Assembly (NCBI GenBank): GCA_963776675.1
Contig: CAVZNR010000049.1
Span: forward strand, 248,001-312,000
Length of the DNA stretch: 64,000 nt
DNA from: Hyphomicrobium_A sp963776675
Lineage (GTDB): Bacteria > Pseudomonadota > Alphaproteobacteria > Rhizobiales > Hyphomicrobiaceae
Direction: 5' to 3'
Shown here: one piece after another, positions 45,602 to 55,472 of the stretch
Position numbering within the stretch: position 1 is the first letter of the stretch
Layout: the number at the start of each line of letters is the position of its first letter
Position numbers and translations under genes: made by a program
Notes under the pieces: generated by a model
Databases searched by the model: none
The model's input: only the letters and a program-made list of their open reading frames with translations
What the model was told of the DNA's origin: nothing

Positions 45602-46786
45602 ATGACCGGCCAGCAGCCTGATATTCAATGGTACATCGCCCGGGACGGTAAGCAGCACGGGCCGCTGTCCGATGTCGAGATGCGCACTTTCGTTGCGCAA
45701 GGGCACCTAAAGCCAGCCGATTTGATCTGGCGTGCGGGCTTCCCGGACTGGCGTCCGGCACCCACGGTCTTTCCGTTCCAGGCGCCCGAACCACTAGCCG
45801 CGCCCCCACGCCCATCCATGTCGCGACCGAGCGCCGCACCGGCTACGGCAACTTCGCCCGCCCCGGTGGAGCGCTCCTTCGAGCCGAACCGCATTCGCGT
45901 TGCCCAAGACACGGGCGCAGACGCCCCTTCCCGCAAGGGCCGTACCATGGGAATTGCCCTCCTCGTGTTGCTCGTAGCAGGCGGCGGTGGCTGGTACCTC
46001 TGGCAGAACGGCACCTTCGCAGGCGCAGACAGCTCCAAGGAGGTCGCCACCATCAAGGCGCCCGCGACCGAATCGCCGCCGGCCGCGCCGGCTGCTGGGG
46101 CGTCGGTCTCGCCTGCCGCCGTGGAGAAAGGTGCCGAGGAGCTCGACGCCAAGTTCCAGAAGACGCCCATGTGGAGCGTGGTCAAGCGCGAGTTCCCCAC
46201 CTGGTACAACGAGCAGCTTCGCGAGGTGGCCAAGCTGACCGCGCAGAACGAGCCTCAGCTAACCATCAACAAGCACTTGGCAGAGGCGCTCGTGGCGCTG
46301 CGTCGTCAGCATGCGAGTGAGGCCCTGTCGGCGAGCACCGATAAGCTCAAAACCGTTGCCAACGCCTTTCTCGCCAACCTGAAGAGCCTGGGCGAGCGCA
46401 GCGTCGGCGCCTGCTACGGGTTCATCTCGCAAGGCGAGACGGCCCCGGTCGTGCTGGAGATCATGCAGTCGCCGGAGCAGGGCGCATCCGTGCAGGCACA
46501 GGTGGCGGCCATCTTCGAGGCCATTGCCGATGGGCGCAAATCGCCCACGTCGCACGAGCGCGCGGCCAAAGAGGACTATGAGGTTCTGGTCAAGCAGCTC
46601 ACCAAGCTCGGCTGGAAGGAGGAGGACCTGAAGGTCTTCTCCAATCCTTCGGCGCTGTCGCGCGAGCCGCCCGCACGCGTGTGCAAGATGGTCCAGGACT
46701 GGTTCCTCGCGCATCTGTCGGTGGAGGACAAGGCAACGCAGGAGCGCCTCCTGGTCGAGACTTTGAAGCCCGTCGTCTCCGGCTAA
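45602..46786 (+). CDS. GYF_2 (DUF4339) domain membrane protein
   Basis: 394 residues. The N-terminal GYF_2 domain (residues 8-60: WYIARDGKQHGPLSDVEM ... GHLKPADLIWRAGFPDW) is a peptide-binding module in other proteins. A Pro/Ala-rich linker, one transmembrane helix at about 117-132 and a C-terminal helical domain (about 180-394: FPTWYNEQLREVAKLT, LSVEDKATQERLLVETL) follow. The N-terminus should be cytoplasmic and the helical domain periplasmic. Function unknown. The next gene begins six bases after its stop. Confidence 0.82.
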   Translation: MTGQQPDIQWYIARDGKQHGPLSDVEMRTFVAQGHLKPADLIWRAGFPDWRPAPTVFPFQAPEPLAAPPRPSMSRPSAAPATATSPAPVERSFEPNRIRVAQDTGADAPSRKGRTMGIALLVLLVAGGGGWYLWQNGTFAGADSSKEVATIKAPATESPPAAPAAGASVSPAAVEKGAEELDAKFQKTPMWSVVKREFPTWYNEQLREVAKLTAQNEPQLTINKHLAEALVALRRQHASEALSASTDKLKTVANAFLANLKSLGERSVGACYGFISQGETAPVVLEIMQSPEQGASVQAQVAAIFEAIADGRKSPTSHERAAKEDYEVLVKQLTKLGWKEEDLKVFSNPSALSREPPARVCKMVQDWFLAHLSVEDKATQERLLVETLKPVVSG

Positions 46787-46792
46787 TCGCGG

Positions 46793-47140
46793 ATGCTCCC
46801 CGCGCTCAAGATTGCCCTGACGGCGCTGGTGGTGGTCGCCATCGCCGAGGTGGCCAAGCGCAGCACCTTCGCCGCCGCCCTCCTGGCCTCGCTGCCGCTG
46901 ACCTCGCTGCTCGCCATGATCTGGCTTTACGCCGACACGGGAGACGCACAAAAGGTCGCCGATCTCGCCGGCGGCATCTTCTGGCTGGTGCTGCCCTCGC
47001 TGGCGCTTTTCATCGCGCTCCCGCTGATGCTGCGCGCCGGCTGGCCGTTCGGGATGAGCCTGCTGGCCTCGAGCGCGCTGACGGTCGTCTGCTACTTCGC
47101 GATGGTCGCCCTGCTGAGGCGCTTCGGCATCGCGTTCTAG
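46793..47140 (+). CDS. DUF3147-like small membrane protein
   Basis: 115 residues and four hydrophobic helices (LKIALTALVVVAIAEVAKRST, AALLASLPLTSLLAMIWLY, GGIFWLVLPSLALFIALPLM, GMSLLASSALTVVCYFAMVAL, each given in part). The pattern matches DUF3147 family proteins, which have no known function. It lies just six bases after the GYF_2 gene and is probably in the same transcript. Confidence 0.8.
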   Translation: MLPALKIALTALVVVAIAEVAKRSTFAAALLASLPLTSLLAMIWLYADTGDAQKVADLAGGIFWLVLPSLALFIALPLMLRAGWPFGMSLLASSALTVVCYFAMVALLRRFGIAF

Positions 47141-47191
47141 CTGGCGCGCCGGCGTGACACGCCCGGTCCGACCCGTTATGTCGTGCTGGCC

Positions 47192-49090
<1,899 letters not shown>

Positions 49091-49323
49091 GCGTCGATGA
49101 CGCGCCGCAGACCGAGCGTGCGGCGATCACAAAACCGCTTACGGTTATGCACACGAAATGTGTTTTCGCGAATTGAAATAGATGGCGAGGTGGGGGCGGG
49201 TGTATCACGTTGGGCGCGGGGAGCTGGCCGCCCGGTCGAAGCGGGGACCGTGCCTGAGCGGCAGAGGGTCGTTCGGGGTTCGACGGCCAGCTCTCTCCAA
49301 GTACAATCAGGAAACACAGCGCG

Positions 49324-49737
49324 TCACCAGCGACCGCTTGCGATGGCGCGGCGGTTCGCGACATCCTTGAGAAAGACATAGATCCAGGCGGTGAGATCCG
49401 TTCCGTCTTTCACCAGGCGCACCGTGCGCTCGATCCGCGCGTAGTCGCTCGCGTCAGGCTTGTCCTGGATGACGCCCTCGTAGGCATCGAGCCAGAAAAA
49501 CGAACGCGGCGGATTGGCGAGCGCCACCACCTCGCCATGCACGACGTCACTCGCGGCGCCGCTCTCGACCAGCCCCGGATAACGGCCCAGATTATAGAGA
49601 CGCGCACCCGTCATCGTCGCCGCACCGACACTGCGGGATTCGCGCTGCAGACGTGCGCGCTGCTCCCTCCCGAGCGCGCCCGTGTCCGTTGCCATAAGCG
49701 TGCCGTAGATGAACAGATAGCGGCAGGCTTCACCCAT
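49324..49737 (-). CDS. Gamma-glutamylcyclotransferase-like (AIG2/GGCT) protein
   Basis: 137 residues from 49737 (MGEACRYLFIYGTLM). The substrate loop YLFIYGTLM and the later FFWLDAYEGV are the defining elements of the GGCT fold, and the Glu in DAYEG is the catalytic position. The usual activity is release of pyroglutamate from gamma-glutamyl amides; distant members act on other substrates. A 230-base gene-free stretch separates it from the convergent ABC-F gene. Confidence 0.85.
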   Translation of the reverse strand: MGEACRYLFIYGTLMATDTGALGREQRARLQRESRSVGAATMTGARLYNLGRYPGLVESGAASDVVHGEVVALANPPRSFFWLDAYEGVIQDKPDASDYARIERTVRLVKDGTDLTAWIYVFLKDVANRRAIASGRW

Positions 49738-49835
49738 AAGCATCCTCGCGGGCGGGCCCATGTAACATCTAGCCAACGTAACATCTGCCGCGCGCGTCGC
49801 GTACTTCGAGGCAGGACCTCAAGGAGGAAAACCCC

Positions 49836-50309
49836 ATGCTGGGCAAACGCATCCCCATCCTGCTCATCGCGGCCGCATCCGCAATGCTGGCCGTGGTCAC
49901 ACTCGCCGGTCCGCGCGCCATCGCCGCCGAGCCGCCGGTCTTCACCGGACTGGTCCAAGGCGTAGCCGTCGGTGGCTATGATCCGGTCGCCTACTTCACC
50001 GAGGGAAAGCCCGTGAAGGGCTCTGAGGAGTTCACCCTCCAGCACGACGGCGCCGCGTGGCGCTTCGCCAACGCCGAGCACCGCGACGCCTTCGCGGCCG
50101 ACCCGGCGAAGTACGCGCCCCAGTACGGCGGCTACTGCGCCTATGCGGTAGCCAAGGGATCGACTGCCAAGGCCGAGCCCGACGCCTGGACCATCCACGA
50201 CGGCAAGCTCTACTTGAACTTCGACAGAAGCGTGCGGGCAATCTGGGAGAAGGACATCCCCGGCTACGTCAACAAGGCCGACGCCAACTGGCCGGGCGTG
50301 TTGGAGTAG
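49836..50309 (+). CDS. Exported YHS-domain protein
   Basis: 157 residues. A signal peptide (residues 1-31) is followed by a YHS-type domain: VGGYDPVAYFTEGKPVKGSEEF, WRFANAEHRDAFAADPAKYAPQYGGYCA (in parts), and VRAIWEKDIPGYVNKADANWP. YHS domains are small metal-associated modules; secreted forms of this length are common in proteobacteria, with no fixed role. CAAGGAGGAAAA precedes the ATG at good spacing. Confidence 0.88.
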   Translation: MLGKRIPILLIAAASAMLAVVTLAGPRAIAAEPPVFTGLVQGVAVGGYDPVAYFTEGKPVKGSEEFTLQHDGAAWRFANAEHRDAFAADPAKYAPQYGGYCAYAVAKGSTAKAEPDAWTIHDGKLYLNFDRSVRAIWEKDIPGYVNKADANWPGVLE

Positions 50310-50318
50310 CTGTAAGAC

Positions 50319-52553
50319 CTAGCCGGCAATCTTGGTGAAGTCCGCGACGTTCGCCGTGGCCGCCCGGATCTCCGACAGCATGAACAGGCGGTTGGTGCGC
50401 AATTCCTGCTCCTCGCAGTTGACGGTCACCTTGTCGAAGAAGGCATCGACGGGTGCGCGCAGCTCGGCGAGCGCGCGCATGGCGCCTGCAAAGTTCTCCA
50501 CGTTGATCGCCGCGACCGTGTCCTGCTTAACGCTTTCGATGGCGGCCGCGAGCGCCGCCTCCTCCTTCTCCCTGAGAAGCGCCACCTGGTAGGTGCCGGC
50601 ATAGCGCGTCTTGTCCTTCTTCTCCTCGATCGCGAGGATGTTCTGCGCGCGCTTGACGCCCGCAAGCAGGTTGGCACCGTCGTCGGTCTTGAGGAATTCG
50701 TCTAGCGCTTCGACACGCTTGACGATGAGGGCGAGGTCGTCCTGGCCGCCCAGCGAGAACACTGCATCGATGAGATCGTGCCGCGCGCCCTTCTCGCGCA
50801 GGTGCACCTTCAAGCGCTCGGCGAAGAAGGCCATGAGGTCGGACACGATGGGCGCAAAGCGCATGAAGCGCACCGCCTCGTTGAGCCGATCGCTCTCTTC
50901 GAACAGGGCGAAGGCAGCATCCTTGGTGACGCCCTGCTCCTGCATGATACCCTCCACCTCGCCGCGCACGTTGGCGGCAGCCTCAGGGTCGGCGCGGCCG
51001 CAATGCAGAAGGTAGACCTCGGCGATGTAGCGCGGCAGCGGCAATCGCAGGTCGTTCTCCAGAACGATGCGGATGATGCCGAGCGCGGCGCGGCGCAGCT
51101 GGTAGGGATCACCGGAGCCGGTCGGCTTCTCGCCGATGGACCAAAATCCGACGAGCGTGTCGAGCTTGTCGGCCAACGCCACCGCGATCGACACGGGTGC
51201 CGTCGGCACGGTATCGGAGGCGCCCTTGGGCTTGTAGTGCTCCTCGATCGCGGCCGCGATCTTGGGGTGCATCTTCTCTGCTTCGGCGTAGTAGCGGCCC
51301 ATCAGGCCCTGCAGCTCGGGGAACTCGCCGACCATTCCGGAGACGAGGTCCGCTTTGGCGAGCTGGGCCGCGCGGCCGGCGAGCTCCGGCTCGGCATCGA
51401 CTGCGCCCGCGATCTGGCGGGAAAGCTCGGTGACGCGCTCCATGCGGTCCCACTGGGTGCCGAGCTTCTCGTGGAAGGTGATGCCCTTCAGCTCGAAGTG
51501 CATGGTCTCGAGCTTCTTCTTGAGGTCCTGCTCCCAGAAGAACTTGGCGTCGCTCAATCGCGCCGCGATCACCTTCTCGTTGCCGGCGACGATCTCCCGG
51601 CCAGCGTCCTTGGCCTTCAAGTTGGACACCAGCAGAAACTTGGCCGCGAGCTTCTTCGATCGCGGCTCGCGCAGCGAGAAGCACTTCTGGTGCGTCTTCA
51701 TCGAGGTGATGAGGCACTCGGGCGGCACGCTCAAGAACGACTTGTCGAACGACCCCATGAGAACGACGGGCCATTCAGTGAGGCCGGCGTTCTCCGCAAG
51801 CAGGCCCTCATCCTCGACGAGCGCGAGCTTGGCGTCCTCGGCAAGGGCGTTCGCCTCCTTGGCGATGACCTCGGCGCGGCGCGCAGCGTCGAGGATCACC
51901 TTGTGGCTCTTCAGGCCCTTCTCGTAGTCGGCAAACCCCGTAACCTTAAAGGGCTCGTTGCCGTGGAAGCGATGACCGCGCGTCGCGTTGCCCGACTTGA
52001 TGCCCGCTATCTCGAAGGGCACGACCTTGCCGTCGAGCAGGCAGACGATTGCATGCAGAGGGCGGATCCAGCGCAGCTCGTTGCCGTTGTCGAGCGCCGC
52101 GGTTGAATAAGCGCATGGTATTTGGGCCCCAGCGAATCGACTTCTGCCAGGGAAATCGATCGCCGCCGCAGCACCTCGGCGACGATCTCGGCCGCCGCCC
52201 GGCCCGGCTTCTCGATGCGCGCGAGGTAATAGTCGCCCTTCTTCTCGTCGGTGACGACCTCCGCCTCGTCCAGTGACTTGAGGCCCGCCGCCTTGAGGAA
52301 GCCCTGCACCGCTTGCTCCGGGCGCGCCGACGCGCGGGCCCTTGCGCTCCTCCGACACGGCCGGCGATTTCTTCGGCACGTCAGCAATGACCAGGGTCAG
52401 CCGGCGCGGCGTCGCGAAGGCGCGCGCCTCTCCGGCTTCGAGCCCGTGCGCTTTCAGCCCGTCGACCATCAGCCGGCGCAAGTCCTCGGCGCCGCGCGCC
52501 TGCAAGCGCGCCGGGATCTCCTCGGAAAACAGCTCCAGCAGCAGCTCTGACAT
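50319..52553 (-). CDS. glyS: Glycyl-tRNA synthetase beta subunit (frame broken)
   Basis: The beta chain of the alpha2-beta2 bacterial GlyRS, which carries tRNA recognition. The start SELLLELFSEEIPARLQARG and the long C-terminal region through ALAELRAPVDAFFDKV are canonical. Between about 52320 and 52110 the protein leaves the frame: the expected EQAVQGFLKAAGLKSLDE ... DYYLARIEKPGRAAAEIV is in another frame, and ELRWIRPLHAIVCLLDG is back in the original. At least one insertion near 52320 and compensating deletions near 52180-52110 are implied. This gene is essential in bacteria using this GlyRS type, so sequence error is likely. Confidence 0.95.
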   Translation of the reverse strand: MSELLLELFSEEIPARLQARGAEDLRRLMVDGLKAHGLEAGEARAFATPRRLTLVIADVPKKSPAVSEERKGPRVGAPGASGAGLPQGGGPQVTGRGGGRHRREEGRLLPRAHREAGPGGGRDRRRGAAAAIDFPGRSRFAGAQIPCAYSTAALDNGNELRWIRPLHAIVCLLDGKVVPFEIAGIKSGNATRGHRFHGNEPFKVTGFADYEKGLKSHKVILDAARRAEVIAKEANALAEDAKLALVEDEGLLAENAGLTEWPVVLMGSFDKSFLSVPPECLITSMKTHQKCFSLREPRSKKLAAKFLLVSNLKAKDAGREIVAGNEKVIAARLSDAKFFWEQDLKKKLETMHFELKGITFHEKLGTQWDRMERVTELSRQIAGAVDAEPELAGRAAQLAKADLVSGMVGEFPELQGLMGRYYAEAEKMHPKIAAAIEEHYKPKGASDTVPTAPVSIAVALADKLDTLVGFWSIGEKPTGSGDPYQLRRAALGIIRIVLENDLRLPLPRYIAEVYLLHCGRADPEAAANVRGEVEGIMQEQGVTKDAAFALFEESDRLNEAVRFMRFAPIVSDLMAFFAERLKVHLREKGARHDLIDAVFSLGGQDDLALIVKRVEALDEFLKTDDGANLLAGVKRAQNILAIEEKKDKTRYAGTYQVALLREKEEAALAAAIESVKQDTVAAINVENFAGAMRALAELRAPVDAFFDKVTVNCEEQELRTNRLFMLSEIRAATANVADFTKIAG

Positions 52554-52565
52554 GTGGTTCGACCG

Positions 52566-52748
52566 CTAGCCCATTACCAAACTTGCAATATCAGCCAAGG
52601 CGCCGGTGGAGGCGAGATAGCCGATACCAACCACGATCAGCGCCAATGCAAACCAGAATACGGGCTGCAAGCGGCGCCAGAACAGCAGGATCGCGACCAC
52701 CACTGCCGGCAGCCCCACGATCAACCCTCCAACGACCGTCGGCGACAT
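52566..52748 (-). CDS. Small two-helix membrane protein between glyQ and glyS
   Basis: 60 residues: MSPTVVGGLIVGLPAVVVAILL, a basic FWRRLQPVF turn, then FALALIVVGIGYLASTGALA. There are two helices. Its ATG overlaps the glyQ stop (TGATG) and the glyS start follows 12 bases after its own stop, so it is tightly embedded in the glyQ-glyS operon. GGGGAGG lies seven bases upstream. Function unknown; the similar position in relatives would support a real gene. Confidence 0.8.
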   Translation of the reverse strand: MSPTVVGGLIVGLPAVVVAILLFWRRLQPVFWFALALIVVGIGYLASTGALADIASLVMG

Positions 52749-53707
52749 CAGGCGCCTCCCCCTGGCGTCTTGAGCCAGGCGGCGCAACAGGCCTTGGCCA
52801 GCTCGCGCACGCGCAGGATGTAGCTCTGGCGCTCGGTCACCGAGATGACGCCGCGCGCATCGAGGAGATTGAACAGGTGCGAGGCCTTGATGCACTGGTC
52901 GTAGGCCGGCAAGGCCAGCTCGTGCCGGGCATCCTTGTCGCCCTGCGCCAGCAACGCCTTGCACTCGGTCTCCGCATCGATGAAGTGCTGGTGCAGCATC
53001 TTCGTATCGGCGTACTCGAAGTTGTAGCGCGAGTACTCCTGCTCGGCCTGCAGAAAGATGTCGCCGTAGCTGAGTCGGCGATCATCGGTGCGGCCGTTGA
53101 AGGAGAGATCATACACGCGGTCGACGCCCTGCACGTACATGGCGAGCCGCTCCAGGCCGTAGGTGATCTCGCCGGAGACGACCTCGCAGTCGAAGCCGCC
53201 GACCTGCTGGAAATAGGTGAACTGCGACACCTCCATGCCGTCGCACCACACCTCCCAGCCCAGACCCCAGGCGCCCAGCGTCGGGCTCTCCCAGTCGTCC
53301 TCGACGAAGCGGATGTCGTGCACTTCGGGCGAGAGCCCGATGCGGCGCAGGCTCTCCAGGTAGAGATCCTGGATGTCGGCCGGCGCCGGCTTCATGATCA
53401 CCTGGAACTGGTAGTAGTGCTGCAGCCGGTTGGGGTTCTCGCCATAGCGGCCGTCCTTGGGGCGGCGCGAGGGTTGCACGTACGCCGCGTTCCACGGACG
53501 GGGGCCGAGCGCGCGCAAGGTGGTGGCAGGATGGAACGTGCCGGCGCCGACCTCCATGTCGTAGGGCTGCAGGATCACGCAGCCCTGCTCTGCCCAGAAC
53601 GTCTGGAGCACGAGGATCAGATCCTGGAACGCCTTATCGGGCCGCAAACGGGCGGCGGCGGGCGCCGGCGATTGCCGGGCTGGCTTGGTTGCGGCTTTGG
53701 TCGGCAT
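52748..53707 (-). CDS. glyQ: Glycyl-tRNA synthetase alpha subunit
   Basis: 319 residues, full length, carrying the class II catalytic core of GlyRS. Conserved blocks are FQDLILVLQTFWAEQGCVILQPYDMEVGAGTFHPATTLR (in parts), RRPKDGRYGENPNRLQHYYQ, WESPTLGAWGLGWEVW and VSQFTYFQQVGGFDC. The N-terminus is Ala/Lys/Pro-rich. It is the first gene of the glyQ, 60-residue protein, glyS operon. Confidence 0.98.
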   Translation of the reverse strand: MPTKAATKPARQSPAPAAARLRPDKAFQDLILVLQTFWAEQGCVILQPYDMEVGAGTFHPATTLRALGPRPWNAAYVQPSRRPKDGRYGENPNRLQHYYQFQVIMKPAPADIQDLYLESLRRIGLSPEVHDIRFVEDDWESPTLGAWGLGWEVWCDGMEVSQFTYFQQVGGFDCEVVSGEITYGLERLAMYVQGVDRVYDLSFNGRTDDRRLSYGDIFLQAEQEYSRYNFEYADTKMLHQHFIDAETECKALLAQGDKDARHELALPAYDQCIKASHLFNLLDARGVISVTERQSYILRVRELAKACCAAWLKTPGGGA

Positions 53708-54129
53708 GGAAGGAACGGGCTCAATGGCTCTGAGCGGCGCACTATACGCATTCGCGCCCCCGTGTCACGTTTGCTGGAGCGCGCAAGCAGGGCACGCAGT
53801 GCCGCGGGTCGGCTGAAGATCGCACCGAGCGAAACGCAATCGAGAGGACAATGGTGAGGTGGACCCGGCTGGCCCTGCGCCGCGCAGAATTGCGAGTCAA
53901 GAGATGACGGGACTGATCGGCCTAGCGCTGCGAACAACTCGGCCAATTTCGCTTTCATGGTCGGTTGTGTCTCCAACAATACGCAAGAAGGTGTGGGATA
54001 CCGGCATCAGGCCGCTGCTTTATTAACCACTCGCTCCATAGCCGATCGACGACCCCCCGCGAATCGTCGTTGGGTTGCCTGTGCGCAAGCTGTGAGGGAC
54101 TTGCTTGCTCAGCCGATCGGGGGAGACTT
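53708..54129. other. Divergent region between glyQ and an outer-membrane barrel gene
   Basis: About 420 bases that must contain the glyQ and barrel-gene promoters. An AT-richer patch (CTTTATTAACC) lies near 54018. A minus-strand reading (start about 53958) exists here but overlaps glyQ and has no recognisable family, so I do not call it. Confidence 0.35.
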
Positions 54130-54864
54130 ATGAAGCGGCAACTATCGCTCGCAACCTTGACTTTGGGTTTGCTCGCAACGGGTGCCTGGGCGGACGACGC
54201 AACTCCGTTTACCGGAGCCTACGTGGGTCTCGCTGCGGGCTTCGCGCAGCACCGGGTCGAGGTCACCAATCTGGATGCCGGCGCTCCGGCATTTGGCAGC
54301 ACGTTCAAAAACTCCGACGGCGCATTCACGTTCGGCGGCTATCTCGGTTACAATTGGCAGTACTGCAGCTACCTGCTTTTCGGCATCGAGGCGGATATCA
54401 ACTATCTCAACTCGTCGCCAACGGCGCTGGACATAGAAGTCTTTCCGGTCGGCACCGAGACGACGTCACTCGAGAGCAGCATCGATTGGTTCGGAACGCT
54501 GCGTGGCCGGTTGGGCTATATCGTCGATAACTATCTGCTGCTCTACGGCACCGGCGGTCTCGCCTATGGCAAGGCCAACCATACGCTCAGCGATAACTGC
54601 CCTGCTTGCGTGGGTGGCTTTACCGGATTCCCGGTTTCGCAATCCAACAGCGTCACGAAAGCTGGCTGGACGGCCGGCGGAGGCGCGGAATACCTCTTCG
54701 ACCCCAACTGGTTCCTGCGTGCCGAGGCGCTTTACGTCGACCTCGGCAGCGAGAACCATTTCTATCGGTTTGTCCTGCCTGTCGGTACAGCGACGACGAC
54801 CGCAAAGTGGGACGACCAATTCTGGGTCGCACGGCTCGGAGTGAGCTATAAATTCAGCGATTAA
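54130..54864 (+). CDS. Outer-membrane beta-barrel protein
   Basis: 244 residues from 54130, with GGGAG upstream. A signal peptide (MKRQLSLATLTLGLLATGAWA) is followed by a barrel of the Omp25/31-like type: FTGAYVGLAAGFAQHR, FTFGGYLGYNWQY, WFGTLRGRLGYIVDNYLLLYG, GGGAEYLFDPNWFLRAEALYVDLG, ending FWVARLGVSYKFSD. Two cysteines occur in one loop (DNCPACVGG), possibly paired. It is related to, but clearly distinct from, the tandem barrels at 15-17 kb. Confidence 0.9.
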   Translation: MKRQLSLATLTLGLLATGAWADDATPFTGAYVGLAAGFAQHRVEVTNLDAGAPAFGSTFKNSDGAFTFGGYLGYNWQYCSYLLFGIEADINYLNSSPTALDIEVFPVGTETTSLESSIDWFGTLRGRLGYIVDNYLLLYGTGGLAYGKANHTLSDNCPACVGGFTGFPVSQSNSVTKAGWTAGGGAEYLFDPNWFLRAEALYVDLGSENHFYRFVLPVGTATTTAKWDDQFWVARLGVSYKFSD

Positions 54865-55185
54865 CTGCGGCTCGTACCTCTAAAGGTAGGTGACCCTATC
54901 CTCGAGGCGTAGTTCCTGCGTCGGCTGCTTGTGCGCACCGCGATCACCATCGGTGATGAGCGAGCGCCTCGATGATCTGAACCGCTGTCAAGTCGTCCCT
55001 AGCGCTGAGCTGTCGGGGTTCGCGCGCGCGCTCGTCGGATCGGCATCGGGCCGCAATTAACCGACAAAGCAAAACCCCAATGGTTACCTCTTAAGAGGGG
55101 CTACCGCCCGCTCCCTGCAACGTCGATCATGCCCCATCCCGAGTGGCCGCACGCCATGAGTCCGGGATGCGTCAGGGAGAACATC
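54865..55185 (+). promoter_or_regulatory. Leader region of the VPEID-CTERM gene
   Basis: About 320 bases with no convincing gene. It contains TACCTCTAAAGGTA at 54875-54888 and the perfect palindrome CCTCTTAAGAGG at 55087-55098, so TACCTCT followed by AA-rich sequence occurs twice, about 210 bases apart. These are candidate regulator-binding sites, with no confirmed match to a known motif. AGGGAGA lies seven bases before the start at 55186. Confidence 0.35.
55087..55098. promoter_or_regulatory. Perfect palindrome upstream of the exosortase substrate gene
   Basis: CCTCTTAAGAGG reads the same on both strands. It lies 88 bases before the ATG at 55186. It could bind a dimeric regulator; a short inverted repeat of similar sequence lies at 54875-54888. 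Confidence 0.35.
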
Positions 55186-55386
55186 ATGAAGATAAAAGCA
55201 GTAGGCGCGACGGCGCTGTTAGCTTGGCTTGTGACCATCGATCAGGCCTTTGCCGGGTTCTTTAACTTCACACCAAATCCGCCCACTCCGCCGGCCGTGC
55301 CCGAGTTCGATGGACCTGGCGCCATCGCGGCGATCGCTCTGTTGGTGGGCGTTGTCGCGATCCTCTACCAGAAAGTCAGAAAGTAG
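55186..55386 (+). CDS. VPEID-CTERM-type exosortase substrate, 66 residues
   Basis: A signal peptide occupies residues 1-23 (ending DQAFA). Then come about 15 residues of Phe/Asn/Pro-rich sequence (GFFNFTPNPPTPPA) and a C-terminal sorting signal at 39-66: VPEFDGPGAIAAIALL, a transmembrane helix, then the basic end YQKVRK. The three-part tail (motif, helix, basic cluster) is that of exosortase substrates. The motif resembles the VPEID-CTERM class, with F replacing I. It is immediately followed by the matching exosortase/protease gene. The mature part is tiny; its role is unknown. Confidence 0.85.
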   Translation: MKIKAVGATALLAWLVTIDQAFAGFFNFTPNPPTPPAVPEFDGPGAIAAIALLVGVVAILYQKVRK

Positions 55387-55472
55387 AGCACCGGTCCTGC
55401 GACGGCTCAGCTCATCTGCGCTCCGCGCACGAGTGAAGCGTCGAGGCTCCGGTTGGGAGGCCGGGACGGGCA

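Noticed and set aside
50778..52106. 442-codon plus-strand frame opposite glyS
   Set aside because: His/Leu/Gly-rich antisense shadow of a conserved gene; no domain or RBS.
53617..53979. Minus-strand frame of about 120 codons upstream of and overlapping glyQ
   Set aside because: It overlaps the conserved glyQ N-terminus in another frame, has no RBS or family.
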